Shown piece after piece: positions 52,490-62,075 of a stretch of DNA of 64,000 bases. Both the position numbers and the translations under genes were made by a program. Positions within the stretch are counted from its first letter, which is position 1, and every line of letters begins with the position of its first letter. Location: NCBI GenBank assembly GCA_003249225.1, contig QKJQ01000025.1:1-64000 (forward strand). The letters are read 5' to 3'. The DNA is from Clostridia bacterium. Its GTDB lineage: Bacteria; Bacillota; Clostridia; Lachnospirales; Lachnospiraceae. The notes under the pieces are model-generated. The model was given only the letters and a program-made list of their open reading frames with translations, made no database searches and was not told where the DNA came from.

Positions 52490-52535
52490 CAATCCGTTAA
52501 TGCAGGTATTCTGTGTTTGACGGATTGCTTTTTTT
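52490..52535 (+). terminator. Terminator after the SleB-like gene
   Basis: CAATCCGT (52490-52497) pairs with ACGGATTG (52520-52527) around a 22-nt loop and is followed by a run of seven T. Confidence 0.75.
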
Positions 52536-52648
52536 ACCCCCCTGTGCTATACTGACCGACAGATTGAAATGAGGCTGAACAGGTGCATTTCAGATATATT
52601 CAAAGAATAAATACAAGGTTGCTTCGGGCAACGGAATGAGAGGTTATA

Positions 52649-54148
52649 ATGGAGGTTTTATTCAAAAGTACGAGAAATCATGCAGAGAAAGTAACCGCAT
52701 CGCAGGCTATCCTGAAAGGACTGGCTGACGACGGTGGTTTATACGTACCGGAGGTAATTCCAAAGCTTGATCTGACACTTGGGAAAATCGCGGATCTTTC
52801 CTATCAGGAACTTGCCTATGAAGTAATGAAACTGTTCCTGACAGATTACACGGAGCAGGAATTAAAAAGCTGCATAGAAAAGGCCTATGATGATAAATTT
52901 GATTGCAGAGAAATTGCACCAATTCATTATGCAAATGGCTCTTATTATCTGGAACTGTTCCACGGTGAGACGATTGCATTCAAAGATATGGCATTATCTC
53001 TCCTGCCTCATTTGCTTACAACGGCGGCAAAAAAGAATCAGGTAACGGATGAGATCGTTATTCTGACTGCAACTTCCGGTGATACAGGAAAAGCAGCACT
53101 CGCTGGCTTCGCTGATGTTCCCGGTACACGTATTATTGTATTTTATCCTAAGGATGGTGTCAGCGCAGTTCAGGAAAAGCAGATGGTGACACAAAAAGGA
53201 GCGAATACCCATGTTATCGGAATAAAAGGGAATTTTGACGACGCACAGAATGGGGTTAAAGCAATCTTTAACGATAAAGAGCTTGCAAAAGATTTAAAGG
53301 AAAAAGGGTTCGTGTTTTCCTCTGCGAACTCCATTAACATCGGACGTCTGGTCCCGCAGGTCGTATATTATGTGTATGCCTATGGCACATTGCTTGCTCA
53401 GGGTAAAATTAAAGAAGGCGAAGAGGTGAATTTCACTGTACCGACCGGAAACTTCGGCAATATACTGGCTGCTTATTATGCAAAATCCATGGGACTACCG
53501 ATACATAAACTGATTTGTGCTTCCAATGAGAACAAAGTGCTTTTTGATTTCTTCGGTACCGGAACGTATGATAAGAACAGAGAATTCATTCTTACAAGTT
53601 CTCCATCCATGGATATATTGATTTCCAGTAATCTTGAACGATTGATTTACAAAATAGCAGATGAAAACCCGGATAAGAACCGGGAAATGATGCAGGCACT
53701 CACTTCAAAAGGAAGTTACACTATAACGGATGAAATGAAAAAAGGTCTTAAAGATTTTTATGGAGGTTTTGCAAACGAGAAGGATACGCTTGCTACGATC
53801 CGTGAAGTCTATAAAGCAGCAGATTATGTAATTGACACACATACCGCTGTGGCCGCGGCTGTTTATGAGACCTTTAAGAAAAATGAAAAAGATGAACATG
53901 CCAATGTAATTGTGTCGACCGCCAGTCCATATAAATTTGCAAGAAGCGTCATGGAGGCTGTCTGGGATGAAAAAGACGGTCAGTTTCCTTCACAGGAAGA
54001 TGACTTTGCACTGGTCCGGCTGCTTAATGAAAAGACCGGTCTGGCTGTCCCAAAAGCAGTAAAAGAACTTGATTTTGCAGAAGTTTTGCATAATACGGTC
54101 TGTGAGAAAGAGAAAATGTGTGAAGAAGTTGTGAAATATCTAAAATAA
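52649..54148 (+). CDS. thrC: Threonine synthase
   Basis: Converts O-phosphohomoserine to threonine with PLP. The 499-residue protein shows the N-terminal LFKSTRNHAEKVTASQA-like start with GLADDGGLYVPE, the cofactor lysine K112 in IAFKDMALSLLP, TATSGDTGKAALAGF and PTGNFGNILAAYYAK (phosphate-binding loops). GAGAGG precedes the ATG. It stands alone; no hom or thrB is adjacent. Upstream lie two small hairpins, TGAAATG/CATTTCA and GTTGC/GCAAC, that might belong to its leader. Confidence 0.96.
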   Translation: MEVLFKSTRNHAEKVTASQAILKGLADDGGLYVPEVIPKLDLTLGKIADLSYQELAYEVMKLFLTDYTEQELKSCIEKAYDDKFDCREIAPIHYANGSYYLELFHGETIAFKDMALSLLPHLLTTAAKKNQVTDEIVILTATSGDTGKAALAGFADVPGTRIIVFYPKDGVSAVQEKQMVTQKGANTHVIGIKGNFDDAQNGVKAIFNDKELAKDLKEKGFVFSSANSINIGRLVPQVVYYVYAYGTLLAQGKIKEGEEVNFTVPTGNFGNILAAYYAKSMGLPIHKLICASNENKVLFDFFGTGTYDKNREFILTSSPSMDILISSNLERLIYKIADENPDKNREMMQALTSKGSYTITDEMKKGLKDFYGGFANEKDTLATIREVYKAADYVIDTHTAVAAAVYETFKKNEKDEHANVIVSTASPYKFARSVMEAVWDEKDGQFPSQEDDFALVRLLNEKTGLAVPKAVKELDFAEVLHNTVCEKEKMCEEVVKYLK

Positions 54149-54628
54149 CGTGAATTATAACAAATGTGACAATCACATGCCATAATTTTGACACATAGGT
54201 ATTAGAAAATGATAGCATGTCAAGGCTGGTAAAACCCAGTGATGATCATCACAAATCTGAAAGTACTTCGTGTCACATCCAAAGCAGGAAGAGTTTATCA
54301 GATAGAGGAGGATCAGAATGGGGAGGGATATCTGTTATAAGAAAGCTTTATAAAAGCAACTGAGTACAGAGAACAGCACGACAGGAATTTTTCCAATACG
54401 AGTAAATTACAACATCGGTAGAGACAGCTTTTTCTATACTAATTTATGGGAAAATGCTTGACCTTTGAAATGAATGTTGTTATAATTATCTCGTTATTGG
54501 AACGGTTGTAATCTGCCCGGAGATTCGGGATGTAACAAGCAGTTGTTATAATGACAGCTGCAAAGCACATCATATAGTCCACGGCAATACAGCTTAATCC
54601 ACAAATATTCTAAGGAGGAAGAAAAACA
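54149..54628. other. 480-bp leader/intergenic region of the major surface protein
   Basis: Contains the promoter at 54458 and a predicted 5' untranslated region of about 135 nt. That region has two hairpins, CCCG/CGGG near 54518 and GCAGTTGT (54539-54546) with ACAGCTGC (54554-54561), of the kind that stabilise abundant messages. Further upstream an 11-codon ORF (ATG 54318 to TAA 54353) has a strong GAGGAGG site but precedes the promoter, so its meaning is unclear. Confidence 0.5.
54458..54486 (+). promoter_or_regulatory. Promoter of the S-layer-like protein gene
   Basis: TTGACC (54458-54463), 17 bases, TATAAT (54481-54486). One mismatch from consensus and optimal spacing, consistent with a strongly expressed gene. 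Confidence 0.85.
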
Positions 54629-57160
54629 ATGAAGAGATTTTCTAAGAAATTTGCTCTTATGCTCGTTCTTGCAATGATCGTTGGTATGTTCAGCGGCGTT
54701 GTTACAGCATCAGCAGCAAACGCACCGTTCACTTCACAGGGATTCAGCTTCGCTACAAGCGCTGGCGCTCTGAGCAACGGTATGACACTTCGTGTTGCAG
54801 GCAAGAGCGAAACAACTGCAAAACAGTGGTACACAGTTTATAAAGACGGTGTAAAGGTTAATGGTAGTGCTGAATACACAGTTGTTTACACTACAGACGC
54901 AGACGGAGCTGCAATGTTAGTTCTTGGTACTGGCAAATACAACGGTCTGGTTCGTGCCGTATCCGTTGGTACAGATGCTAGCACACGTCTTACAGCAACA
55001 ATTTATGATGCTGACGGAAATAAGGTAACAGCTATTTCTACAGCAATCTACGTAAGAGAAAGCGCTGCAGCAGTTGCAATTACAACAGCTGTTGACGAAG
55101 CTCTTGAAGTTGGTGCTACACTTGATCTTGATGCTACAATGTCAAATGCTGCTGGTGATACAACAGCAATTGAAAATCGTAAAACTTATGTAACAGATTA
55201 CTTCCAGTGGACATCTAGCGATGAAGCTATCGCTACTGTTGACCAGGCAGGCGTTGTTACAGCTGTAGCAGAAGGAACAGCAACAATCACAGTTTCTACT
55301 TATGTTAAATCTGATTTCAGCGGCACAGCTACAAACTCTGCTTCTGTAGATGTAGTAGTAGATAACGGTGTTGCTCAGATCGTTGGCACAGCATTATCAT
55401 CTGCAACTGTAATCAAAGTTCAGTTCGATGGCGAATCCGCTTACACAGCTTCTAATGTAGCTCTTGTATTCGCTTCAAACAATGTTCCGATTCAGGTTAA
55501 ATCTTTTGCTTATGATTCAGCAGATGCTACTGTTGCATATGTAACAACATATTCAGCAATGACAAATGGCACATCTTACAAATTAACAATTGGTGATCTT
55601 GAAGCTGTTACCTTTACTGCTTCTATCGGTGAAATCGCAAGCATCGTAATCGATAGCACAGCTTTACAGGCAAACGGAACAAGAACAGTTAGCTTCAAAG
55701 TATATGATGCTAACGGCGTTGATGTTACATCTTCATATTCAACAGGATTTTCAGTAGTTTGTTCTACTGCAGGATCTGTAACAGCAGCTGGTACAGCTAC
55801 TGTATACATGGGTGCAGCTAACACAGTAACAACACTTCAGTTGAAATATACTAAGTGGAACTATACAACTGGTGAAAGCACAGAGATCGCAAGTAATGTT
55901 GCAAGCTTTACATCTGTAACAGATACTGTTTCATCTTGGGCATACACAACAGCAATCGCTGGTGCAGCTTCTGCTACAACAGCTCAGGATTACTCTGCAA
56001 CAGCTAAAACAACATTATATGTTGGAAATACTGGTTACATCTACAGTGCATTCAACAACCTGTTAGGAAGCGTTTCATACCAGTCAGATAATACAGCAGT
56101 AACTGGCGAGACAATTCTTGCATCAGTTCCTACTTATACATCACTTAACAACAGCGTATTAGCAGTATCAACAACTGGTTTCTTCACAGCTAATGCAGCT
56201 GGTACAGCAACTGTTATGATCGTATCTGGTGATGTAACATACTATGTAACATTTACAGTTAAAGCAGCTGCAGCTGTAACATCAGTATCCGCTGATAAGA
56301 CTTCTGGTGCTGTTTCTACAACACTTGCTGGTGACAGCGTAGTTGTAACACTTACAGCATACGATCAGTATGGTAGCAAGATTGCATATGCTCCTGGTAC
56401 AAGTGCAGCAACCTTATTAGATGGAACTACAGCTCCTGTATACTCTAATGTAGCTTTCCTTGAAAATGGTTCTGATGCTTACACAGCAACATTTACCTTC
56501 ACAGCTAAATCAACAACAGCAGGTACAGATTATGTTAAACTTGTTTGGGGTTCATATTCAGCTAACGTAGCAATTACTGTTAAAGCTCCTGGCGTTCAGA
56601 CAGGCTATACAGTATCAACAACAAGTGTTGATTCTTATACAACTGCTTCTACAACATTCAGCGTATACTCAGTTGATGCAGCAGGAACAAAGCTTGGTGT
56701 TGTAACTGGTGCTACATATACGATTACTAATGCATCAGGTACTAACGTAACAGCTACCTATGCAACAGGTACAATCAGTGCAGCTGGTGTTGGTACAATC
56801 AATACACTTACAAAAGCAGTTGGCGAATTACCTGCTGGAACTTACACAATCAAAGTTACAGTTGGTACTGCAAACTATGTATATGGTACTTTAACTGTTA
56901 CATCAACAAGACCTACCTTAACAGTTTCTGTTCCTGCAACAACTGTTACAGCTCTTAACAATACAACAACATTTGTTATCGCTGGAACAACATCTGCAGT
57001 AACTCTTGGTAACGTAATTGGTAACGTACTTTCTACAGGCGCTACAAGTTCAGCATATATCATCTCTGTAAAAGCTACAATTGCAGGTGATGCTTATATC
57101 TATACTTTGCCAGTAGGTATTACAATGACTTATACAACAGGAACTGTAACAGCTCCGTAA
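54629..57160 (+). CDS. Major secreted S-layer-like protein with bacterial Ig-like (BIG2) domains
   Basis: An 843-residue secreted protein with a signal peptide cleaved at about residue 28-30 (VTASAANA) and no LPxTG, transmembrane anchor or SLH motif that I can see. The mature part is rich in Ala, Thr, Ser and Val and poor in Trp, Cys and Met. BIG2-type repeats are visible (WTSSDEAIATVDQAGVVTAV then EGTATITVST; NNSVLAVSTTGFFTANAAGTATVMI). Codon use is strikingly narrow (ACA for Thr, GCT/GCA for Ala, GTT for Val), a mark of very high expression. AAGGAGG precedes the ATG and strong terminator follows. Best guess: the surface-layer or another very abundant envelope protein. Confidence 0.82.
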   Translation: MKRFSKKFALMLVLAMIVGMFSGVVTASAANAPFTSQGFSFATSAGALSNGMTLRVAGKSETTAKQWYTVYKDGVKVNGSAEYTVVYTTDADGAAMLVLGTGKYNGLVRAVSVGTDASTRLTATIYDADGNKVTAISTAIYVRESAAAVAITTAVDEALEVGATLDLDATMSNAAGDTTAIENRKTYVTDYFQWTSSDEAIATVDQAGVVTAVAEGTATITVSTYVKSDFSGTATNSASVDVVVDNGVAQIVGTALSSATVIKVQFDGESAYTASNVALVFASNNVPIQVKSFAYDSADATVAYVTTYSAMTNGTSYKLTIGDLEAVTFTASIGEIASIVIDSTALQANGTRTVSFKVYDANGVDVTSSYSTGFSVVCSTAGSVTAAGTATVYMGAANTVTTLQLKYTKWNYTTGESTEIASNVASFTSVTDTVSSWAYTTAIAGAASATTAQDYSATAKTTLYVGNTGYIYSAFNNLLGSVSYQSDNTAVTGETILASVPTYTSLNNSVLAVSTTGFFTANAAGTATVMIVSGDVTYYVTFTVKAAAAVTSVSADKTSGAVSTTLAGDSVVVTLTAYDQYGSKIAYAPGTSAATLLDGTTAPVYSNVAFLENGSDAYTATFTFTAKSTTAGTDYVKLVWGSYSANVAITVKAPGVQTGYTVSTTSVDSYTTASTTFSVYSVDAAGTKLGVVTGATYTITNASGTNVTATYATGTISAAGVGTINTLTKAVGELPAGTYTIKVTVGTANYVYGTLTVTSTRPTLTVSVPATTVTALNNTTTFVIAGTTSAVTLGNVIGNVLSTGATSSAYIISVKATIAGDAYIYTLPVGITMTYTTGTVTAP

Positions 57161-57180
57161 TGAGTATATAGCTATTGACT

Positions 57181-57212
57181 AAAAAAGCGGTGGGTGACCA
57201 CCGCTTTTTTTA
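57181..57212 (+). terminator. Strong terminator after the S-layer-like gene
   Basis: A perfect 13-bp stem (AAAAAAGCGGTGG 57181-57193 with 57198-57210), GTGA tetraloop and T-run. Its strength fits a highly transcribed gene. Confidence 0.92.
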
Positions 57213-57245
57213 AAGTAAGACAAGTAAAATCATGGGAGGAATATT

Positions 57246-59666
57246 ATGAAGGGGATTGCTAGTAAGATTGGTTTGTTTTTGATTCTTTGTTTACTATTGA
57301 CCAGTCTGTCGCCATTAGAAGGTGTTTTTGCAGTTGCAGGTCCATATTTGAATGCATCCTCCAAAACAGTCTGGGTAGGCGGTAAGACATACGATTTTAA
57401 TGTAAAGGATGCAAATCGGTCATTGTATACAATTAGTTATTCTGTGGATAACACAGATATGGCTTCTATTGATAAAAACACAGGAATTGTAACCGCTTTA
57501 AATGTAGGCAAAACAGCGAAAACTTATGTGAGAGCCTATTTAACAAATAAGAAAACAGGTATCGTTGACTATACACTAACTGCAACTCTTTATGTAAAAG
57601 AGAAGGCAAGTAAAGTTGAGATTACAAATAAAGAAGATGTATCAGAGCAAACTATGGACATTGGAGACACATTAAGGCTTGAATATGCAATGTATAATGC
57701 AGCCGGTGATGTAACCACGAAGAGAAAAATGTATGTAACAGATTATGTTCAATGGACATCAAGTAATCCGGATGTAGTAAAAGTGAATGCAGCCAGTGGT
57801 GTGATACAGGTACTGGCAGAAGGAACAGCAACCATTACTGTAAAAACATACATAAAGGCATCTTGCACAGGAACCGCAACGGCTGAAGATTCGGTAGAGA
57901 TCGTAGTCGGGGGATCAGCATCAGAGACAGACATGAGCGCAGCGCTTTTGGCAAGCAATAAACTGGTATTGACTTTTAATCAGGATACTTCCTTTGCTAT
58001 AAGTGATATTAGCGTTGTATTTGCAGCAAATAGTGTTCCGATCCAGGTTCAGAGCATTGTCTATGATGAAAATGATTCAAAAAAATTATATGTTACATTG
58101 TATACGGCACTGGCAGATGGCGCAGAGTATAAAGTGACAGCAGGTACGTTAAGTACAAATATAAAGGTATCGATTGGGACGATAAGTTATGTCTATGTAT
58201 ATGATGGACAGGGAAGTCCATATAGCTATTGTGATATAAGCTATGCCGTTTATGATAAAAATGGTGTGGATATAACTTCTTCCTATCCGTTATCAATGTT
58301 TACGTACACTTCGACATCTACAGCAGATTTTACTGCAGGAAGTACAAATTACGGCGGGATATACCTTGGTACCTCGGGTACAGTGGAAACTCTTCAGTTG
58401 GTATATACATCATGGGACTTTTCCACAGGCACTAGTTCAAGTATCAAAAGTAATGTAGGCACCTATCGTTCTGTAACAGATGCTCCTATATCATGGGCAG
58501 GTGCTATTATTGCCAATACCGGTACAGTTCCTGATTATACCGAAGCAACTACGGGTACATTCAATATATGCGCCGGTGATTATGGAATGACGTTATACAG
58601 CATGTTTAAGACTACCAATGGGAATACAACGAAGCAAACAGATGGAACTTATACTATGACCTATGCTTCTTCCAACTATTCCGTTCTTAGCATATCGACA
58701 TCAGGAATTCTTTATCCAAACAGTGCAGGTACTGCCGTTATCTACGTTACCTGTGGAGATATTACATATGCTATTTCGATAACTGTTCTGCCACAGCGTG
58801 CAGTTACAACACTGTATTCGGAAAGCCTGACCTCTTTGGTAAAGCTATCAAAAAGTTTGTCGCCAGCAGATTCTTTTACAATGCAGATCTATATGTATGA
58901 TCAGTATGGTGATATATATGAGAATACAGATTTGGGTAATTTTACAGTAAGCCTTGCGGATGGCAGTGCACCGACTGCATTTACTTATTCCTACGCAATC
59001 AACGGAAATGGTGGAGTTTCTCTGGTCATCACAGCCAATACATCATCCGCCGCTAAAACTGAGTATGTTGTTATTCATTGGGGCAGTGTATTATATGGCT
59101 TCCAGGTTGCACTTGTAATGCCAGGTGTACAAACAGGTTATACGGTAACACCTTCGAGCACTTCAGTTGATTCATATGTAGCTGAATACGTAAACTTTAC
59201 GGTGTATGCAACAGATGCCGCAGGAACAAAGATTATGGCAGCTGCTAATAATACATTTACCGTAGTGAATGCTTCAGGAACAACCGTTTATACAGGAACG
59301 ACCAATAGTGGTACAGGAGTTATTTATCTTGGTAAAAAAACGGTGAATGAGCTTCCGGCCGGTACTTACTCGATTCGCTTTACAGTTGGAACGACTTATG
59401 TATATGGTACATTTACGGTTTCCTCTTCAAGACCCGCTGTAACAGCGTCGGTGACATCAACCACAACTACTGGTACGGTTAAGAGCTTAATCAGTTTATC
59501 AACGAGTGGTTATGAGGTGATATATGTAACAGCAACCTTATTGGATGCAACAAGTAAGAAATACTATGTAGTATCAATAAATGTCAAGAGCACAGATGTC
59601 TCAGACAGTTATATATATACCATTCCGATTGATTTGGTAATTACAGCTACGGGTGGACTTTTGTAG
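57246..59666 (+). CDS. Secreted Ig-like protein, paralogue of the preceding S-layer-like protein
   Basis: An 806-residue protein with a signal peptide (about 1-32) and the same domain order as its neighbour. Matching segments include YVTDYVQWTSSNPDVVKVN vs YVTDYFQWTSSDEAIATVD, AEGTATITVKTYIKASCTGTAT vs AEGTATITVSTYVKSDFSGTAT, the shared GVQTGYTV and the ELPAGTY...YVYGT end. It is clearly a tandem duplicate that has diverged. Codon use is ordinary, unlike the first copy, so it is probably expressed at a lower level. GGGAGGA precedes the ATG. It may be a minor or alternative layer protein. Confidence 0.85.
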   Translation: MKGIASKIGLFLILCLLLTSLSPLEGVFAVAGPYLNASSKTVWVGGKTYDFNVKDANRSLYTISYSVDNTDMASIDKNTGIVTALNVGKTAKTYVRAYLTNKKTGIVDYTLTATLYVKEKASKVEITNKEDVSEQTMDIGDTLRLEYAMYNAAGDVTTKRKMYVTDYVQWTSSNPDVVKVNAASGVIQVLAEGTATITVKTYIKASCTGTATAEDSVEIVVGGSASETDMSAALLASNKLVLTFNQDTSFAISDISVVFAANSVPIQVQSIVYDENDSKKLYVTLYTALADGAEYKVTAGTLSTNIKVSIGTISYVYVYDGQGSPYSYCDISYAVYDKNGVDITSSYPLSMFTYTSTSTADFTAGSTNYGGIYLGTSGTVETLQLVYTSWDFSTGTSSSIKSNVGTYRSVTDAPISWAGAIIANTGTVPDYTEATTGTFNICAGDYGMTLYSMFKTTNGNTTKQTDGTYTMTYASSNYSVLSISTSGILYPNSAGTAVIYVTCGDITYAISITVLPQRAVTTLYSESLTSLVKLSKSLSPADSFTMQIYMYDQYGDIYENTDLGNFTVSLADGSAPTAFTYSYAINGNGGVSLVITANTSSAAKTEYVVIHWGSVLYGFQVALVMPGVQTGYTVTPSSTSVDSYVAEYVNFTVYATDAAGTKIMAAANNTFTVVNASGTTVYTGTTNSGTGVIYLGKKTVNELPAGTYSIRFTVGTTYVYGTFTVSSSRPAVTASVTSTTTTGTVKSLISLSTSGYEVIYVTATLLDATSKKYYVVSINVKSTDVSDSYIYTIPIDLVITATGGLL

Positions 59667-59702
59667 TAAGTAACTGCAATTAATATTGATTATAAGTATA
59701 TA

Positions 59703-59744
59703 AAAAAGGACAAAAAGGGTATTCATATTCTTTTTGTCCTTTTT
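59703..59744 (+). terminator. Terminator after the second S-layer-like gene
   Basis: A perfect 15-bp stem (AAAAAGGACAAAAAG at 59703-59717 with 59730-59744) and a 12-nt loop with T-rich 3' arm. Confidence 0.9.
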
Positions 59745-59860
59745 ATGAAGTAAGGAAGTAAAGGTGCGAATTTACAATTCTATAACCCTGCGGTATTGTA
59801 AACAGTTATAAAATGTGTTACGATTATTAAAGTTCTTAGTACTTGGAGGATCGTATAAAC

Positions 59861-61726
59861 ATGTCGAAATCAAAATCTTATTATAGTAAAAGTAATCAAA
59901 AAAATAACGTATCATTTAGTAAACTCGTTGAGATGTCGCCTTTACTACTAATTGCTGTGGTAATTCCATTTTTGGTAAGACTGCATTTTTATCAGACTAA
60001 TATGACACAGTTTGCATGGTATTATAAAGTGACAACTGACAGCTGGTCTGATTTCTTTTTGTATTATCGTCAATGGTTTTTTGTTGCAGTTTCATTGGTT
60101 ATGGTTGTTATACTGATCTTTAAAATAATTAATGATAAGAAAAACCGTAAGATATCCATACAAATCATTCCTATTGCTATTTATGCTTTATTAGCCTTGT
60201 TATCAACATGTTTTTCAAAGTATCCATCCTATGGTATCAGCGGAATATTTGAACAATTCGAAAATGTATTTGTTTTGCTTGGATATGCAATTATTGTATA
60301 TTATGCTTTCATTGTCCTTGAGTCTGAATATGAAATAAAAGTAATTTTAATGACAATTGTTGCAAGTACATTTGTAATTAGTCTGATTGGCTTAGGACAG
60401 ACTCTTGGGCATGATATATATACTACATCGTTTGGAAAAAGTCTTGTTATTCCTTCAAGCTATAATATTGATTATTCTTCCGATGCAGCTTCAGGGAAAA
60501 CGTACCTGACCTTATATAATCCCAACTATGTGGGTGTATATGTTGCTTTATTTTTCCCTATGCTTCTGACCTTTCTGATTTTTTCAAAAAAGATTACGTA
60601 CAGTTTATGGTATGCGTTGACAGCTATTTTCCTACTGATCAGCCTTTATGGGTCAGGTTCAAAAGCTGGATTTCTGGCACTTGGAGCAGCAGTTTTGTTT
60701 TTACTGTTTTTCTTACGAAAGCCGATCTTAAAACAGTGGTTTATTATTATACCCATTTTTACTGCACTAATAGCAACCTTCCTTTTGATTGATCAGTATA
60801 AGGATGGAGAGTATCTTGACAGAATCAAAAGTGCGCTGACGATTTCAAAAGACAGTGAACGTGATATAACTTCAATGATTACAGAAGATGATGACATTGC
60901 TCTTGTAATGAATGGAAATGAATTATACGTTACAATGAATAATACTACAACTTCAGTCGAATTTCTGGCATGGGATGCAGTAGGAGAAGCCGTTGAAGCG
61001 GAGTTCGACGCTGAAACTTCAATATTCACGATAACAGATGCAAGATTTTCAGGTATCGTATTAAAGCCGGTCATGTATGAAGAGGTATTAAGTCTTGGTC
61101 TCACCTATCAGGGAAAGACATGGTATTTTACGAAGAACAATAGTGAGGATCCGGGAATATATTATTATTGGACGGAAAAGGGCAAGCTTGATCACATGAT
61201 CATGGCTGACTCAGCAGTGTTTACAGACTATACGAATATATTTTCCGGACGTGGTTATATATGGTCAAGAACGATTCCACTGTTAAAGAACAACATTATA
61301 CTGGGATCGGGTGCAGATACCTTCTCCATTGAGTTTCCACAGCAGGATTACCTTATGCTGTATTATGAGGGATATTCCGCTCAATTAATGTCCAAACCAC
61401 ATTGTATGTACTTACAGATAGCTGTTCAGACGGGTGTTCTTTCGCTGATTGCACTTTTGACTTTCTATGGTATATATTTTATTACAAGCATAAAATTATA
61501 TGTAAAACAAAAATTTGATACATTTTTATCTCAGGCTGGAGTTGGAATTTTCTTGGGGACAATTGGTTATATGGTGGCTGGTATTACGAATGACTCGAGT
61601 ATGGCCACATCTCCGTTGTTCTGGCTGATGATCTCACTTGGAATTGCGATTAATGCAATTCTTATAAAACAACAGATGAATAATGGTATTGAAGCAGTAA
61701 AGAAGGGTAACAGTAAAGGGAAGTAA
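59861..61726 (+). CDS. O-antigen ligase/polymerase-like membrane protein with an extracytoplasmic insert
   Basis: A 621-residue polytopic protein of the WaaL/Wzy/PglL superfamily; members join lipid-linked glycans to lipid A, wall or protein acceptors. About ten spans are predicted. The family signature around SGRGYIWSRTIPLLKNNIILGSGADTF and the following QQDY with SKPHCMYLQIAVQTG (conserved His) lies in the large outer loop. An unusual insert of about 130 residues, beta-rich and acidic, precedes this motif. The start at 59861 is an ATG with GGAGG 11 bases upstream; a TTG six codons earlier overlaps that site. Its place after two secreted Ig-like proteins suggests an oligosaccharyltransferase for them. 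Confidence 0.82.
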   Translation: MSKSKSYYSKSNQKNNVSFSKLVEMSPLLLIAVVIPFLVRLHFYQTNMTQFAWYYKVTTDSWSDFFLYYRQWFFVAVSLVMVVILIFKIINDKKNRKISIQIIPIAIYALLALLSTCFSKYPSYGISGIFEQFENVFVLLGYAIIVYYAFIVLESEYEIKVILMTIVASTFVISLIGLGQTLGHDIYTTSFGKSLVIPSSYNIDYSSDAASGKTYLTLYNPNYVGVYVALFFPMLLTFLIFSKKITYSLWYALTAIFLLISLYGSGSKAGFLALGAAVLFLLFFLRKPILKQWFIIIPIFTALIATFLLIDQYKDGEYLDRIKSALTISKDSERDITSMITEDDDIALVMNGNELYVTMNNTTTSVEFLAWDAVGEAVEAEFDAETSIFTITDARFSGIVLKPVMYEEVLSLGLTYQGKTWYFTKNNSEDPGIYYYWTEKGKLDHMIMADSAVFTDYTNIFSGRGYIWSRTIPLLKNNIILGSGADTFSIEFPQQDYLMLYYEGYSAQLMSKPHCMYLQIAVQTGVLSLIALLTFYGIYFITSIKLYVKQKFDTFLSQAGVGIFLGTIGYMVAGITNDSSMATSPLFWLMISLGIAINAILIKQQMNNGIEAVKKGNSKGK

Positions 61727-61751
61727 TAGCAAAGAGAAGTAAAAACGAAGA

Positions 61752-61935
61752 GCTATAACAAAGAGTAAAAATGAACACCAACAAAAAATATCGACAGAGC
61801 AATAACAAAGAGTAAAAGTGAGTACCAACAAAGAGGATCGACAGAGCAATAGTAAAGAGTAAAATGAACACCAACAATGAATATCGACAGAACAATAACA
61901 AAAAGTAAAAAAGTGCCAACAAAAAGTATCGACTT
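61752..61935 (+). repeat. Tandem repeat of about 47 bp, four copies
   Basis: Four degenerate direct copies at 61752-61798 (47 bp), 61799-61845 (47), 61846-61891 (46) and 61892-61935 (44). The unit has the pattern AGCAATAACAAAGAGTAAAA, then GAACACCAACAAA, then ATCGACAG. It starts 25 bp after the ligase stop codon; a shorter related piece is in the last codons of that gene. No plus-strand frame is open. The minus-strand frames through it are low-complexity Leu/Phe/Ser products and not genes. Confidence 0.85.
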
Positions 61936-62075
61936 AGAGTAATAATAAAGTATGGTAGTATCAAACGAAAGGCAGATTACAGAACTATGGTTAGATTTGT
62001 CTGAATGTTTGAAGAGTAATAAAGATTTTCTACAGGATATAGGACATGAAATGAAGCATCAGAAAGGAGAAACAT
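61936..62075. other. Gap between the tandem repeat and the dehydrogenase gene
   Basis: About 140 bp with no recognisable gene. The right end has AGAAAGGAGA as the ribosome site of the dehydrogenase gene. No clear promoter was identified. Confidence 0.4.

Noticed and set aside
61752..61935. Possible CRISPR array.
   Set aside because: The units are contiguous, drifted direct repeats without spacers, and no cas genes are in the window.
61662..61964. A 100-residue minus-strand open frame with Leu/Phe-rich membrane-like product over the tandem repeat.
   Set aside because: It is a by-product of the A-rich plus-strand repeat, has no ribosome site and no family resemblance.
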